Below, in pieces: positions 42,368 through 51,780 of a stretch of DNA of 64,000 bases; within the stretch, counting starts at the first letter, position 1, and each line of letters starts with the position of its first letter. The notes below the pieces were generated by a model. That model saw nothing but the letters and a program-made list of their open reading frames with translations. It was not told where the DNA came from and did no database searches. Source of the DNA: Arthrobacter sp. efr-133-TYG-118 (GTDB lineage: Bacteria > Actinomycetota > Actinomycetes > Actinomycetales > Micrococcaceae); the NCBI RefSeq assembly GCF_030209755.1, contig NZ_JARVRH010000035.1, positions 1-64,000 of the forward strand, given 5' to 3'. The translations under genes were made by a program, and so were the position numbers.

Positions 42368-43786
42368 TTATTGTTGGGCGCTTGGCCGGCGCCGGAGGAC
42401 CAGTCCTGCGACGATGCCGAGCACCAGAAGCGCGCCCGAAGCAGCCGTGGACACCACAAAAGCGGCGGCGGGACCTTGGGTTTGGGCCAACTGGCCGGCA
42501 AGGTAGGCTCCCAACGCCGTACCCGCCACGATGCCGCTCGCCAGGGCTGTCATGACCGTTGCCATACGGCCGGCCGGTGCCACGACTCCCCCGATGCTGA
42601 AGACTGTCACCATGACGGGTCCTACGGGAATTCCGAGCACCAAGAGAACGATGACCATCGGCCAGATCCCGGCTGGAAGGAACAACAGAAGAGAGAAGAC
42701 CGTCATCGCGGCCGCGGCGAGTACCCAACGGATAGCCAGCCGAAAGCGCTGCGGCCAATAGGCAACAGACAGCGCAGCGACGGCGGAGCTCAGGCCCATG
42801 ACGGAATACATCAGCCCCGCAATTTCCGCTGTGGCGAACTGGGCGGAGAAAGCGCTCAACGCATTCTGCGTCGCACCAAAGAATGTTCCCATGCAGACCA
42901 TGGCCAGCACCGGAACAGCGACCTTCAGCCAGGCCAAAGATTGGACACTTGACTTCTGCTTCGCAGGGACGCGCTCGACGCCGGCGCCCGCCTTGCGCTT
43001 TACCGGCACCACAGCCAATTGTGAAGGATGCACGGCGAAAGCCGGCACGAGCGTGGCGGTGAGGACGGCCGCCACGGCGAGCGGAAGCCAAGGGGCGACG
43101 AGGCTCGCGAGAATACCGACCAGCGCAGGACCGAGGACGAAAGTGACTTCGTCCGCGGTTCCCTCGTAGGACAACGCGGTGTCAAGGTCTGCGCGGCTGG
43201 ACGCCACGCTTCCAGGACCGGCGGCATTCCCGCCGGCTCCCGGCTTCGAATTCCGGGTGCTCAGATTCAGGGTAGTCAGCGCCATCCAACGGACCCTGGC
43301 CATGGGCCCCACCTGCGGGCAACTCGCTCCGGCAAGGAAAGCCGTTACCAAAATGGCTATCGCGTCCGTGGGGGTGTTGAAATCGGGTGTCAGGTACGCG
43401 GCAACGAGCAACGCTATGACGGTGACGGCGTTGACAGCCGCGGCTACGAGCAGGACCGGGCGCTGGCCTGAGCGGTCAGCGAGCGAGCCGAGTACCGGCG
43501 CGCCCAAGGCCGATCCGATGCCGACGGCTCCGGCAGCCAGGCCGCCGATGGCGTAAGAATGGCTGACGGCCGTGACCAGGGTGAGGGTGCCGACGGTCAG
43601 CATGGCGAGGGGCAGCCTCGCGAACAGTCCCAGCGGCAGGAAGTTGCGGCCGGCGAGCTCGGGCAGGCGGGCGAAGCGGCCAGGTAGGCGCGAGCGGCGG
43701 GGCGCGGCCGACGTGGGCGCAGAAGGAAATGAAGGGTGAGCCTGAAGCGCGGTGTTCGCCGCGGAGTTCTGTGGGGAGGAGTTCAT
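42368..43786 (-). CDS. MFS transporter
   Basis: A 472-aa major facilitator superfamily transporter with about 12 membrane helices. The loop 2-3 motif GSLADRSGQRPVLLVAAAVN is the MFS motif A. The first 50 residues are a polar extension (rich in S, A and P). Between helices 6 and 7 there is a longer loop (KRKAGAGVERVPAKQKSS). The ATG at 43786 has only a weak site (CCGGAATC), whereas a very strong GGGAGGAGG lies before an out-of-frame ATG at 43814, so the true N terminus is not certain. The substrate is unknown; drug or sugar export is possible. Confidence 0.85.
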   Translation of the reverse strand: MNSSPQNSAANTALQAHPSFPSAPTSAAPRRSRLPGRFARLPELAGRNFLPLGLFARLPLAMLTVGTLTLVTAVSHSYAIGGLAAGAVGIGSALGAPVLGSLADRSGQRPVLLVAAAVNAVTVIALLVAAYLTPDFNTPTDAIAILVTAFLAGASCPQVGPMARVRWMALTTLNLSTRNSKPGAGGNAAGPGSVASSRADLDTALSYEGTADEVTFVLGPALVGILASLVAPWLPLAVAAVLTATLVPAFAVHPSQLAVVPVKRKAGAGVERVPAKQKSSVQSLAWLKVAVPVLAMVCMGTFFGATQNALSAFSAQFATAEIAGLMYSVMGLSSAVAALSVAYWPQRFRLAIRWVLAAAAMTVFSLLLFLPAGIWPMVIVLLVLGIPVGPVMVTVFSIGGVVAPAGRMATVMTALASGIVAGTALGAYLAGQLAQTQGPAAAFVVSTAASGALLVLGIVAGLVLRRRPSAQQ

Positions 43787-43921
43787 GATTCCGGGTTCGC
43801 TGAATGATGCGCATCGTCCCTCCTCCCGATGCGCGCGACCCGGTGTAACCCTCCAAGTCTACCGGACGGCTGCGCCTGTTCCAGCGGACCGCGCGCACGA
43901 GCCGGCGCCTCAGACAGGTGT

Positions 43922-46900
43922 CTAGGCTGCCGCGGCGTCCACGATTCGCACAGTGGAGCCGTTCCGGTTCTTGATTACCTGCAGCTGGCTGCTGATTCTC
44001 TGTTTCATCTCGGCAACGTGGCTGACCAGCCCCACCACCCTGCCGCCGTCGCGCAGTCCCTCCAGTGCATCCATGACCTGCTCGAGGGATTGCTCGTCAA
44101 GGCTCCCGAAGCCCTCATCCACGAACAAGGTTTCGATGTCTACGCCGCCGGCCTCCTGCTGCACCACATCGGCGAGCCCCAAGGCCAACGCGAGCGAAGC
44201 CATGAACGACTCCCCGCCGGACAGTGTGGCGGTGTCCCGCCGCTGGCCTGTCCACTCATCCACGACTTCCAGGCCCAGACCGGATTTCGCGCCCCGGGCC
44301 GCCTTGGCGTCCGTGTGCTGCAGGGTGTACCTGCCATCGCTCATGGCGATAAGCCGCTCCGACGCCGCTGCCGCGACTTGTTCGAGGCGGGCGGCCAGCA
44401 CATAGCTGTTGAGGCTCATTTTGTAACCGTTGTCGCCTGCCCCCCTGGCAGTTTCGGCGAGCTCGTTGAGTATCCGGGCGCGTTCACGGGGGCCGCGCCC
44501 CGAGGCCGCAGCTTCTTCGTACTGCGAGCGGATCGCAGCCAGGCTGGCCACCGTCCTGGCAGCGAGTCCCGCGGCAAGGTCCAGGCGGCGGGCCGTTTCT
44601 TCTGTCTGTCCGGCCTCTTGTTCGAGGGCGGCAAGCTTGACGGCGGTCAGGGGCACCTCTCCGATCTGTGCTTCCTTGGCAGCGAGCACGAGATCCTCGG
44701 ACTCGAAGAGCTCCGCGAGACGGGCGCTCTCGGTCTCTGCGGCCCTGATGGTTTCGTCGAGCCGTGCGGCGTGCTGCTCGTCGAGGATTTCGAGCCGCGC
44801 GGCCTCCGCGGTGTCGAATCCGTGTGCCGAAAGGGCACGGTCCAAGGCTGTGGATGCATCATCCACAGCCTCCCGGGCTCGTTCCAACTGCACGCCTGCA
44901 GTCACAGCGGACTGCAGGAGTTCGCGTTGCCTGGTCAGGGCCTCAATCCGGCCGCGCAGTGTGTCGAAGCCATCACGCAGCCCGCAAAGCAAGGTCTCCA
45001 GGGACTCACGTTGTTCGCCCAGCAGGACCTTGATGGACCCGGCCTGCGCCGCGGCGGTGTCCTCCTGGAGTTGTTCTTCCTCCAAGCGGGCAATGCTCTC
45101 CGTCATGCGGGCAAGGTCTGCCTTTCCCTGTTTGAGCCCGGACACGGCGGAACGCGCCGAGGCCAGGGCGTCTTTGGCCAAGTCCTCCGCCGAAGCGGCT
45201 TCCTTTGGATCGATGTCTCCGCCCTGGGCGGCGAGCACGGCAACTTCCTGCTCGGCGGACGCTAGCTCGCCCGCCGCTTGGAGAAGTTCGTGCTCGCTCT
45301 CCTCATAGCGTTCGTGGGCGGATTGCTCTTCCTCGGCAAGGGCCAGCGCGGTTAGCCCGGCTGGCGCCGGAGAGGGGTGCTCGGCGCTTCCGCAGACCGG
45401 GCATGCTTCGCCGTCATGCAGCTTTGCGGCGAGCTCGGCGGCGGCATTGGCCAGCCGGGATTCGCGGAGATCCAGCCAGAGCTGTCGGAGGTCCTGGGAA
45501 AGCGCCCGGGCAAACGCGTGGCGCTTCACTGCCGCGGACTGGGAATCAAGGGCGCCTGCGTAACGGGCTACGGTCTTGACGGCGTTCTGGGCTGCTGCAA
45601 CTTCGCTTTCGCGGAGGGGCAGCTCCAAAGCGGCAACTTCCAGCGGGCCCAGCTCGCCCTCCAAGGCAAGCGCCTCCGAGCGAAGCCCGGCCAATGCAAG
45701 GGACCGCACCGCTTTGGCCGACTCCCGCTGCCGAGCGGCGAGGCCGAGCGCACCAAGTCTGGCGGTGATGTCCTCGAGCTTTTGTTCGTCCCCGACCCTG
45801 GCCTCCAGGATAGCCATCGTCTCTTGAATCCCGGTCAGCGACGTGCCGGGGTCGCTCGCGTCAAGAGAGGCGGCAAGCAGTTTCGCCGTCGCCGACTCCG
45901 CGTTCGAGCCCGCAAGGTCGAGGGCCTTCGCGGCGCGGTCCACGGCGTCGAGCTGTCCGCCGAGGACGGCGGCTTTGCGGTGGCGTCCAAGTCGCTCGCG
46001 GAATTCCTGCACTTCTGCCGCGCGTGCGGAGAGCGCTTCGTGCCGGCGCGTGGCGGCGTCGAGCTTCGCGTGCCGTTGAACCCGTTCCCGGGCGGAGTTG
46101 AGCTTGTCTGCGATCTGAATCCGGGCGGCATCGGCAGAGCCGGCAGCGTGCTGCCGCTTGAGAGATTCGGCCCGGGCCCGGGCCTCGAGGTTCCCGAGCC
46201 GAAGTTCAGGCGCGAGCCCACTGGATCCTGGGCCATCAAGATCCGCCGTGTCGGCCTCTTCGATGCCGAGTTGCGCGTACTCTGTCTCCGCCCGCTGCAC
46301 GAGCAACTGAAGTCCGTTCTGGTTATCCTGAACTTTTACGCGCGCGGCGTTGGCTTGGAGTGCCAACTGCTGCTCGATCGCTTCAAAACGCTGGGTTCCG
46401 AAGAGCTTCTGCAGAAGATCCAGCCGGTCGGACGCCTTGGAACGCAGGAAAGCCGCGAAGTCTCCCTGCGGGAGCATGACCACCCGGGTGAACTGGTCCC
46501 GGTCCATCCCCAGGACGTCACCGATTTCCATGCCGGCTTCGTCGTTGCGGGAGGTCTTTTCTTCCCACGAGCCATCAATCCGTTCGCGCAGAAGCGTTTT
46601 AGCCTGCTGGGTGGTGAAGCCCTTGCGCCCACGGGCACTTGGCCTGTCCCACGCCGGGGAGCGGGTGACCTCGAAGCGTCTGCCTCGCGCCGAAAATTCG
46701 CAGACGACCCGCGGCTCCGCTGCCGGTTCCGCGTGGTCGCTCCGCAAGCGTTTGCCGTCCTGGCGGGCCCCCGGCACGGAGCCATACAGTGCAAAGCAGA
46801 TAGCGTCGAGCACACTCGTCTTTCCCGCGCCAGTGGCACCGTTCAAGAGGAACAGTCCCTGGGCCCCCAAGTGGTCGAAATCAATCGATTGAACCCCGGC

Positions 46901-46942
46901 AAACGGCCCGAAAGCCTCAATTTCAAGGCGGTGGATTCTCAC
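43922..46942 (-). CDS. sbcC: SbcC/Rad50-type nuclease ATPase subunit
   Basis: A 1006-aa SMC-like ATPase, partner of SbcD, that opens and trims DNA hairpins and double-strand ends. Walker A is LNGATGAGKTSVLDAI (about 33-48). The centre has long coiled coils and a zinc-hook-like CPVC (GEACPVCGSAEHP). The C-terminal signature LSGGESFMASLALALGLADV and Walker B LFVDEGFGSLDEQSL are complete. The GTG overlaps the sbcD stop by 4 nt (GTGA), so the two subunits are coupled. Confidence 0.95.
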   Translation of the reverse strand: MRIHRLEIEAFGPFAGVQSIDFDHLGAQGLFLLNGATGAGKTSVLDAICFALYGSVPGARQDGKRLRSDHAEPAAEPRVVCEFSARGRRFEVTRSPAWDRPSARGRKGFTTQQAKTLLRERIDGSWEEKTSRNDEAGMEIGDVLGMDRDQFTRVVMLPQGDFAAFLRSKASDRLDLLQKLFGTQRFEAIEQQLALQANAARVKVQDNQNGLQLLVQRAETEYAQLGIEEADTADLDGPGSSGLAPELRLGNLEARARAESLKRQHAAGSADAARIQIADKLNSARERVQRHAKLDAATRRHEALSARAAEVQEFRERLGRHRKAAVLGGQLDAVDRAAKALDLAGSNAESATAKLLAASLDASDPGTSLTGIQETMAILEARVGDEQKLEDITARLGALGLAARQRESAKAVRSLALAGLRSEALALEGELGPLEVAALELPLRESEVAAAQNAVKTVARYAGALDSQSAAVKRHAFARALSQDLRQLWLDLRESRLANAAAELAAKLHDGEACPVCGSAEHPSPAPAGLTALALAEEEQSAHERYEESEHELLQAAGELASAEQEVAVLAAQGGDIDPKEAASAEDLAKDALASARSAVSGLKQGKADLARMTESIARLEEEQLQEDTAAAQAGSIKVLLGEQRESLETLLCGLRDGFDTLRGRIEALTRQRELLQSAVTAGVQLERAREAVDDASTALDRALSAHGFDTAEAARLEILDEQHAARLDETIRAAETESARLAELFESEDLVLAAKEAQIGEVPLTAVKLAALEQEAGQTEETARRLDLAAGLAARTVASLAAIRSQYEEAAASGRGPRERARILNELAETARGAGDNGYKMSLNSYVLAARLEQVAAAASERLIAMSDGRYTLQHTDAKAARGAKSGLGLEVVDEWTGQRRDTATLSGGESFMASLALALGLADVVQQEAGGVDIETLFVDEGFGSLDEQSLEQVMDALEGLRDGGRVVGLVSHVAEMKQRISSQLQVIKNRNGSTVRIVDAAAA

Positions 46943-48126
46943 AGCTCTGCTCCTTCCAGCCGGACCGCTTCCAAGGCTTCACGAAGGGCGGAAAGTTCTG
47001 CTTCGTCAGCAGGCCTTCCCCGCACATGGTCAAGGAAGCCGCAGCAAACACCAAGATCGTCCTCGGCCTCTGCAAGCCTGCTGCTATAGCTGGCTTTTGC
47101 CTTTCCCGCGGCGTCTTCAGGGTCAAAGCCAAGGACCAGCGTGTCCGGGAACCGGGCACGCAGCTGTTCCATGGCCTGCGCCGGCCGCGCGGAGTCCGTG
47201 AGGGTGACCTGGCAATACGCGGTCTCGGCCCAGGAATATTCCTCCGATTCCAAAAGCTCGGCGAGCTTCCCACGGAGAATCGCCAGCTCCCGTGGTGCTT
47301 TCCAGTGAATTTCCTCGACGCTCTCAACACCGTCGATGCCGACGTCAATCAGCCATGCGCCCTTCCGATGCTTGGCCTCGGAGAACGAGTATGCCAGCGG
47401 CGAACCCGAATACCGGACGTGCTCCGAAAGTTCCTGGCGCCCGTGCAGATGCCCAAGGGCCGTATAGCCAAAGCCATCGAAGAGATTCAGGGGCACCGCC
47501 CCCAAACCGCCGATGCTCAAATCGCGTTCGCTGTCCGAGGTGATGCCGCCGCTCGCGAAAGTGTGTGCCAGCACAACGGAGTGCACTGGTCCTGTCTCGC
47601 TTCTCCGGGCAATGTCCTCACGGATGAGCTGCACCGCGGCCTGGGTGACGTCAAAGTGACTCGCCGTTTGGGCACCGAGCCGTTCGGCGACAAGCCTTGG
47701 TTCAAGGTACGGAATCCCGTAGACGGCAAGCACCGGGACGCCCGCCCCGGCCGCGCGGTGGTTGCTGTCCAGTGGAAAAAGGACAGGGGTATCGAGATCC
47801 TCTACGCGGGTCCGCAGGTGGACTCCCCCGCGCTCCAGCAGGCGCGAAGCGAAACCAAGGCGGATCGCGGAATCGTGGTTGCCGCTGGTCAGCACCACCT
47901 TGGCACCGGCGTCCGTGATCCGCACGAGGGCGTCGTCGAGCAGCTTAACGACATCCAGGCCCGGAAGGGCACGGTCATAGACGTCCCCCGCAATCAGGAC
48001 GACGTCCACCGATTGCTCCCGGATGACTGCGAGCAACTGCTCGATGAAGTCGCGCTGGGCGTCGAGCATCCCGACGCCATGGAACGAGCGTCCCAGGTGC
48101 CAATCCGAAGTGTGCAAAAGCCTCAT
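46939..48126 (-). CDS. sbcD: SbcD/Mre11-type exonuclease subunit
   Basis: A 395-aa metallophosphoesterase nuclease. All motifs are present: HTSDWHLGRSFHG (I), IAGDVYDRALPG (II), LTSGNHDSAIRLG (III), LAHTFASGG (IV) and YTALGHLHG (V). It works with SbcC in DNA repair, cutting hairpins that can form at inverted repeats such as those in this window. The ATG lies 6 nt after a TAGCTT box, consistent with a leaderless sbcDC message. Confidence 0.95.
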   Translation of the reverse strand: MRLLHTSDWHLGRSFHGVGMLDAQRDFIEQLLAVIREQSVDVVLIAGDVYDRALPGLDVVKLLDDALVRITDAGAKVVLTSGNHDSAIRLGFASRLLERGGVHLRTRVEDLDTPVLFPLDSNHRAAGAGVPVLAVYGIPYLEPRLVAERLGAQTASHFDVTQAAVQLIREDIARRSETGPVHSVVLAHTFASGGITSDSERDLSIGGLGAVPLNLFDGFGYTALGHLHGRQELSEHVRYSGSPLAYSFSEAKHRKGAWLIDVGIDGVESVEEIHWKAPRELAILRGKLAELLESEEYSWAETAYCQVTLTDSARPAQAMEQLRARFPDTLVLGFDPEDAAGKAKASYSSRLAEAEDDLGVCCGFLDHVRGRPADEAELSALREALEAVRLEGAEL

Positions 48127-48216
48127 GTTTTCAAGCTAACCGGAGGCACGGACATTATTGGCGCGGCGCGGCGGCACCGGCCGTAACAGGACCCTCCGGG
48201 CAGCTGAATTCCTGCG

Positions 48217-49143
48217 TCAGCCCCGTTTGCCGTCGAAGAAGTCACGGGCCGGGTCAACGTCGGGCTTTTCTTCGGCTGGGGCCGCGGCGGGCGCCGCAGC
48301 CGGCGTGGAAGCCTCGGCCGCACGTTCCGGGGCAGCCGCTTCGGCGTCGTCGTCGGACTTTTCGTCCCAGCCGTCGGCCGGCAACGGTTCTTCGACCTCA
48401 GCCACGGTAGCCGGAGTGGTTTCGCCGAAACCGCGGAAGATGAGGCCTGCGATCGCTGCTCCCACCAGCGGCGCGACCCAGAAGAGCCAGAGCTGCTCCA
48501 CGGCCCAGCTGGAGCTGAAGATGGCGGATGCAGTGGCCCGGGCCGGGTTGAAGGCAAGGTTTCCAGTTGATTGGCCCAGCTGCAGCAGGACTGCGACCGT
48601 CAGGCCGACGGCGAACGGTGCCGCGATCTTGCTGGGATTGCGTCGGGCAGTGACGCCCAGGAAGACCCCCACCAGGAGCGCTGCGCCGAGGACCTCAATG
48701 AGCATCACGCCGGTCACGGGAACCTGGAAGCTTGAATGGGTGCCGAATCCGGACGTTGCCGTATCAAAGACAGTCCGGCTGTCGGTGATCCCGGGAACGG
48801 TCCGCACGACGGCGAAAATCGCCAGTGCGCCCAGCAAACCGCCCACGATCTGGGCCCCAAGGTACGCGGCCCCATCCACAAGCTTCATCCGGCCGGCAAC
48901 CAAGTGGCCAACCGTGATGGCCGGGTTGAAGTGCCCGCCCGACAAATAGCCGAAGGCAAGCATGGCAGCAGTAACGGTCAGGCCGCTGGCCAGCGACGCC
49001 GGCATCGGAACCGCCTGGGGGTTGATGAAGATCAGCACACCCAAGCCAATAACCACAAGGAACAGCGTCCCCAGAGCTTCAGCGGACGCCCGGGCAAGGA
49101 GCCGGGTACCGCGGGAGGAGGGAACGGACATAGTTGTGGTCAT
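48217..49143 (-). CDS. Aquaporin / MIP family channel with acidic tail
   Basis: A 308-aa major intrinsic protein. The two half-helix pore motifs are GGHFNPAITVGHL and FNPARATASAI, in a six-helix body (about 18-230). Short spacing between the motifs suggests a water-selective aquaporin Z type rather than a glycerol facilitator, though this is a judgement. The last 70 residues form an unusual acidic, Ala/Pro-rich tail (EVEEPLPADGWDEKSDDD then repeated A-P), not part of the channel fold. AAGGAATC lies upstream of the ATG at 49143. Confidence 0.9.
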   Translation of the reverse strand: MTTTMSVPSSRGTRLLARASAEALGTLFLVVIGLGVLIFINPQAVPMPASLASGLTVTAAMLAFGYLSGGHFNPAITVGHLVAGRMKLVDGAAYLGAQIVGGLLGALAIFAVVRTVPGITDSRTVFDTATSGFGTHSSFQVPVTGVMLIEVLGAALLVGVFLGVTARRNPSKIAAPFAVGLTVAVLLQLGQSTGNLAFNPARATASAIFSSSWAVEQLWLFWVAPLVGAAIAGLIFRGFGETTPATVAEVEEPLPADGWDEKSDDDAEAAAPERAAEASTPAAAPAAAPAEEKPDVDPARDFFDGKRG

Positions 49144-49286
49144 GTCGAATGATTCCTTAGTTCGAGGTTCGGGTGGTCTGTTGCCGAGGAGAATGCTCCA
49201 CGCACGGCAACGAGCCATGCTGCGGACCGCGCATTTGCCCTGCTGGCATCCTGTCAGCCGAGTCTGGACGCTTCCTGAATCCGAGC

Positions 49287-49637
49287 CTAGCCGCCCAACG
49301 CGATTGCGGCGACCGCAGCGCAGGCGAGCGCAATAATAGACAGGGCGCTTGCAAGCATCAAGACAGCCGACGCTTCATCCGCGCCATGGTGCAGCTGATA
49401 GGACCTGACCCAGACGACGCAGCCCAGGACGATCGTCGCTGCGGCGGCCGTCAGGGCGCAGATTCCCTGGTAGTCGAGTCCCGGTATACCGGTGGGAAGT
49501 TGTCCCGCGCCGGACTTGGCCGTCAACCATCTGCGCCAGATGAAGAGATCCACCACCAGAAGCGAAATCAGGGTCCGGCGCCAAGCGAGCGTGGTGCGCT
49601 CAGGTTGCAGCCCCGGATCCCTGGCGTCAATGGTCAA
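49287..49637 (-). CDS. DUF202 family small membrane protein
   Basis: A 116-aa protein with the DUF202 signature near the N terminus (DPGLQPERTTLAWRRT) and three membrane segments (about 23-35, 57-77 and 92-112). The TTG start overlaps the TGA of the upstream DUF202 gene, so the pair is translated together. DUF202 proteins are common paired membrane proteins in actinobacteria with no firm function. Confidence 0.8.
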   Translation of the reverse strand: MTIDARDPGLQPERTTLAWRRTLISLLVVDLFIWRRWLTAKSGAGQLPTGIPGLDYQGICALTAAAATIVLGCVVWVRSYQLHHGADEASAVLMLASALSIIALACAAVAAIALGG

Positions 49638-49990
49638 CGCGCCACCAGGATCAGCACGGCAAAGGTGAAGGCTGCCACGGCAACCACGATGGTCATCAGC
49701 AGCATGACCCGTGAGAACGGCAGGGCTTGGTCGTTGCGCATCGCTGCCTCCATTTGCGCCCACCGGCGGTAGGCAAGCGTCGCGAGGCCCGCGCCGATCA
49801 TGGAAAGCACAACGCACAAGACGATGCGCACGGGCTGCGGCGCGATGTTCGGAGCAAGCTGGTCGATGGCGACGGCACCAGCCAGCAGCGCCAACGAGGT
49901 ACGGATCCATGCAAGGAAGGTCCGCTCGTTTGCGAGGGAGAATCTGTAGTCCGGGGTCTTTCCGGTTTTCCGCCACGCGGGTTCACGCAT
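49634..49990 (-). CDS. DUF202 family (YidH-like) membrane protein
   Basis: A 118-aa protein with the N-terminal signature DYRFSLANERTFLAWIRTSLALLAG and three membrane helices (about 29-47, 54-74 and 95-116). AGGAGG is placed correctly before the ATG at 49990. It is the first gene of a DUF202 pair. The two proteins may assemble together in the membrane. Confidence 0.87.
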   Translation of the reverse strand: MREPAWRKTGKTPDYRFSLANERTFLAWIRTSLALLAGAVAIDQLAPNIAPQPVRIVLCVVLSMIGAGLATLAYRRWAQMEAAMRNDQALPFSRVMLLMTIVVAVAAFTFAVLILVAR

Positions 49991-50067
49991 CACTGCCTCC
50001 TGGTTCACGAGCCACCGTATCAGCGGGGATGTGAAGACCGACGAAGCAGCCACGGTAAATTACCACT

Positions 50068-51153
50068 ATGAGTGCTGAATCGTCCCCCACCGCCGTGCCA
50101 TCCTTCGAGTCCCGGGTTCGCGGCTGCCTGCTGGGAGGCGCCTTGGGCGATTCGCTCGGCTACGCCGTCGAGTTCGACGACGTAGCCACCATCCGTTCCC
50201 GCTTCGGCGCCGCGGGCCTCACCTCTTTTGGCCAGCTCGACGGCGGCAGCCACTTCTCCGACGATACCCAGATGACGCTGTACACCGTTGACGGCCTCGT
50301 AGAAGCCCTTGAGTGGGCCAACGACGGCGTAGCGGCGGATGAAACTGCATGTCTCTGGTTGGCTTACCTGCGATGGCTCGCCACCCAAGGTGTGGCCTTG
50401 CCGTCGTCGGCCCCGGTTCCCCAACCGCGTTGGATCGACAGCCAGGACGTACTCCGGCACCGCAGGCATCCCGGCAAAGCGTGCCTGAGCGGGCTCGCCA
50501 CGGGACAGATGGGGACCAAGTTCCGCCCTGTCAATCCGGAATCGAAGGGCTGCGGCACGGTGATGCGGTCCGCCCCATTTGGCCTTGTCCCGCATATTTC
50601 CGAAGCCACGGTCTACAAGCTGAGCACCGATGCCGCGTCCTTGACCCACGGACACCCTTCAGCGCGGCAAAGTGCAGGTGCCTTCAGCGTGCTGGTGCAC
50701 AGACTGAGCGCGGGCGAGGATGTACGGACTGCCGCTGAGCATGCCTTGAGCGTGGTGTCAGCACTGCCGGATCCAGCTCCCGAGCTTCTGGACCGCCTCC
50801 GTGAGGCGCTGGAACTGTCTTCCGCCGGCACGTTGCTCAGCCCGGAGGAACTCACTGGGCAATTGGGCGAAGGCTGGGTCGCAGAGGAGGCACTCGCCGT
50901 CGGGCTCTATGCAGTGTTGGCAACCACCGCGGCAGCGGAGACACAGCGTGATCCGGCAGCCCATTTCCGCCAGGCCATAGCCGTGGCACTAAACCACAAC
51001 GGCGACAGTGACTCCACCGCGTCGATCGCGGGCAATATCCTCGGTGCACTCCATGGCGAAGAAGCCCTGCCCCCGGACTGGCTTGAAGCCCTCGAAGCTC
51101 CTGACGTCATCCGCGGGATGGCGCAGCGGCTTATCGCCGTCACCGTGGGCTAG
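50068..51153 (+). CDS. ADP-ribosylglycohydrolase family protein
   Basis: A 361-aa DraG/ARH-like protein that removes ADP-ribose from proteins or other targets. The Mg-binding motifs are GALGDSLG near the N terminus, HFSDDTQMTLYT, and NHNGDSDSTASIAGN in the C-terminal third. A TAAATT box 6 nt before the ATG makes it a leaderless candidate. No ADP-ribosyltransferase gene is adjacent, so the modified target is unknown; it may be housekeeping or clear toxin-derived ADP-ribosylation. Confidence 0.92.
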   Translation: MSAESSPTAVPSFESRVRGCLLGGALGDSLGYAVEFDDVATIRSRFGAAGLTSFGQLDGGSHFSDDTQMTLYTVDGLVEALEWANDGVAADETACLWLAYLRWLATQGVALPSSAPVPQPRWIDSQDVLRHRRHPGKACLSGLATGQMGTKFRPVNPESKGCGTVMRSAPFGLVPHISEATVYKLSTDAASLTHGHPSARQSAGAFSVLVHRLSAGEDVRTAAEHALSVVSALPDPAPELLDRLREALELSSAGTLLSPEELTGQLGEGWVAEEALAVGLYAVLATTAAAETQRDPAAHFRQAIAVALNHNGDSDSTASIAGNILGALHGEEALPPDWLEALEAPDVIRGMAQRLIAVTVG

Positions 51154-51165
51154 GAGGCAAACGGG

Positions 51166-51714
51166 TCAAAGCCTGCGAAGCGCGATGTTGTTGCACGCTT
51201 CGCAGACGCCCTCGGGAATGAACCCGCGCCGCTGCAGTAAGCCGAAAATCGCGCAGCCGAGGCAGAATCCTACAAACGACTCAAGCGACGCGGCCACAAT
51301 CAGCACGGCGAGCAGGATCCACGCACCCAGCGCGAAACCGGCGAAGAACAAGACCACGGCCGCTGTGCTGAGCGCCGCACCGATTCCCTGTGCGAAGCGC
51401 TTGGGTGGACCCGGGACAAGTTTGGCAGGGCCGACCCGGGGAGCCAGCACCTTGACGGACAACAAGGCAAACGGCGAGATCCGCGGCCCAAACAGGACCC
51501 GCAACCAGAAACCGGTAGCAATCAGCACGAGTCCCCAGCCAAAGCCGCTCACGAGGGTGCCCACCGCCGCCAAAACCACAAGGCCGGCCGTGATCCTCGC
51601 AGCGTACTCATTGACGGGATTGGGGAAAGCGAAGACGGCGCGCCAACCGGTGGCCGCCGGAGCCGGCGTCCCTGCGGTGGGCCGCACAGTGTCAGGCCGA
51701 TTTCCCTGTGTCAT
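51166..51714 (-). CDS. DUF4395 family membrane protein
   Basis: A 182-aa membrane protein with four hydrophobic segments. The motif FPNPVNEYAARITAG near the N terminus, FGPRISPFALLS, and the cysteine-bearing GFCLGCAIFG match DUF4395. The C-terminal VCEACNNIALRRL has another CxxC. Paired cysteine motifs suggest metal or redox binding. A TAGCCT box 6 nt before the ATG points to a leaderless transcript. It is convergent with the ADP-ribosylglycohydrolase gene (12 nt between). Confidence 0.82.
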   Translation of the reverse strand: MTQGNRPDTVRPTAGTPAPAATGWRAVFAFPNPVNEYAARITAGLVVLAAVGTLVSGFGWGLVLIATGFWLRVLFGPRISPFALLSVKVLAPRVGPAKLVPGPPKRFAQGIGAALSTAAVVLFFAGFALGAWILLAVLIVAASLESFVGFCLGCAIFGLLQRRGFIPEGVCEACNNIALRRL

Positions 51715-51780
51715 GGCTCAAGGCTAGGAGCGCAGGCAAGCTACGGGAAGCTTTGTTGCTCCGTGTGAATTTTGGCCCGG

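Noticed and set aside
43829..45265. 478-aa open frame opposite sbcC
   Set aside because: Antisense to a fully motif-supported SbcC; no family resemblance.
45377..47089. 570-aa open frame opposite sbcC/sbcD
   Set aside because: Same reason: a shadow of the third codon positions of sbcC.
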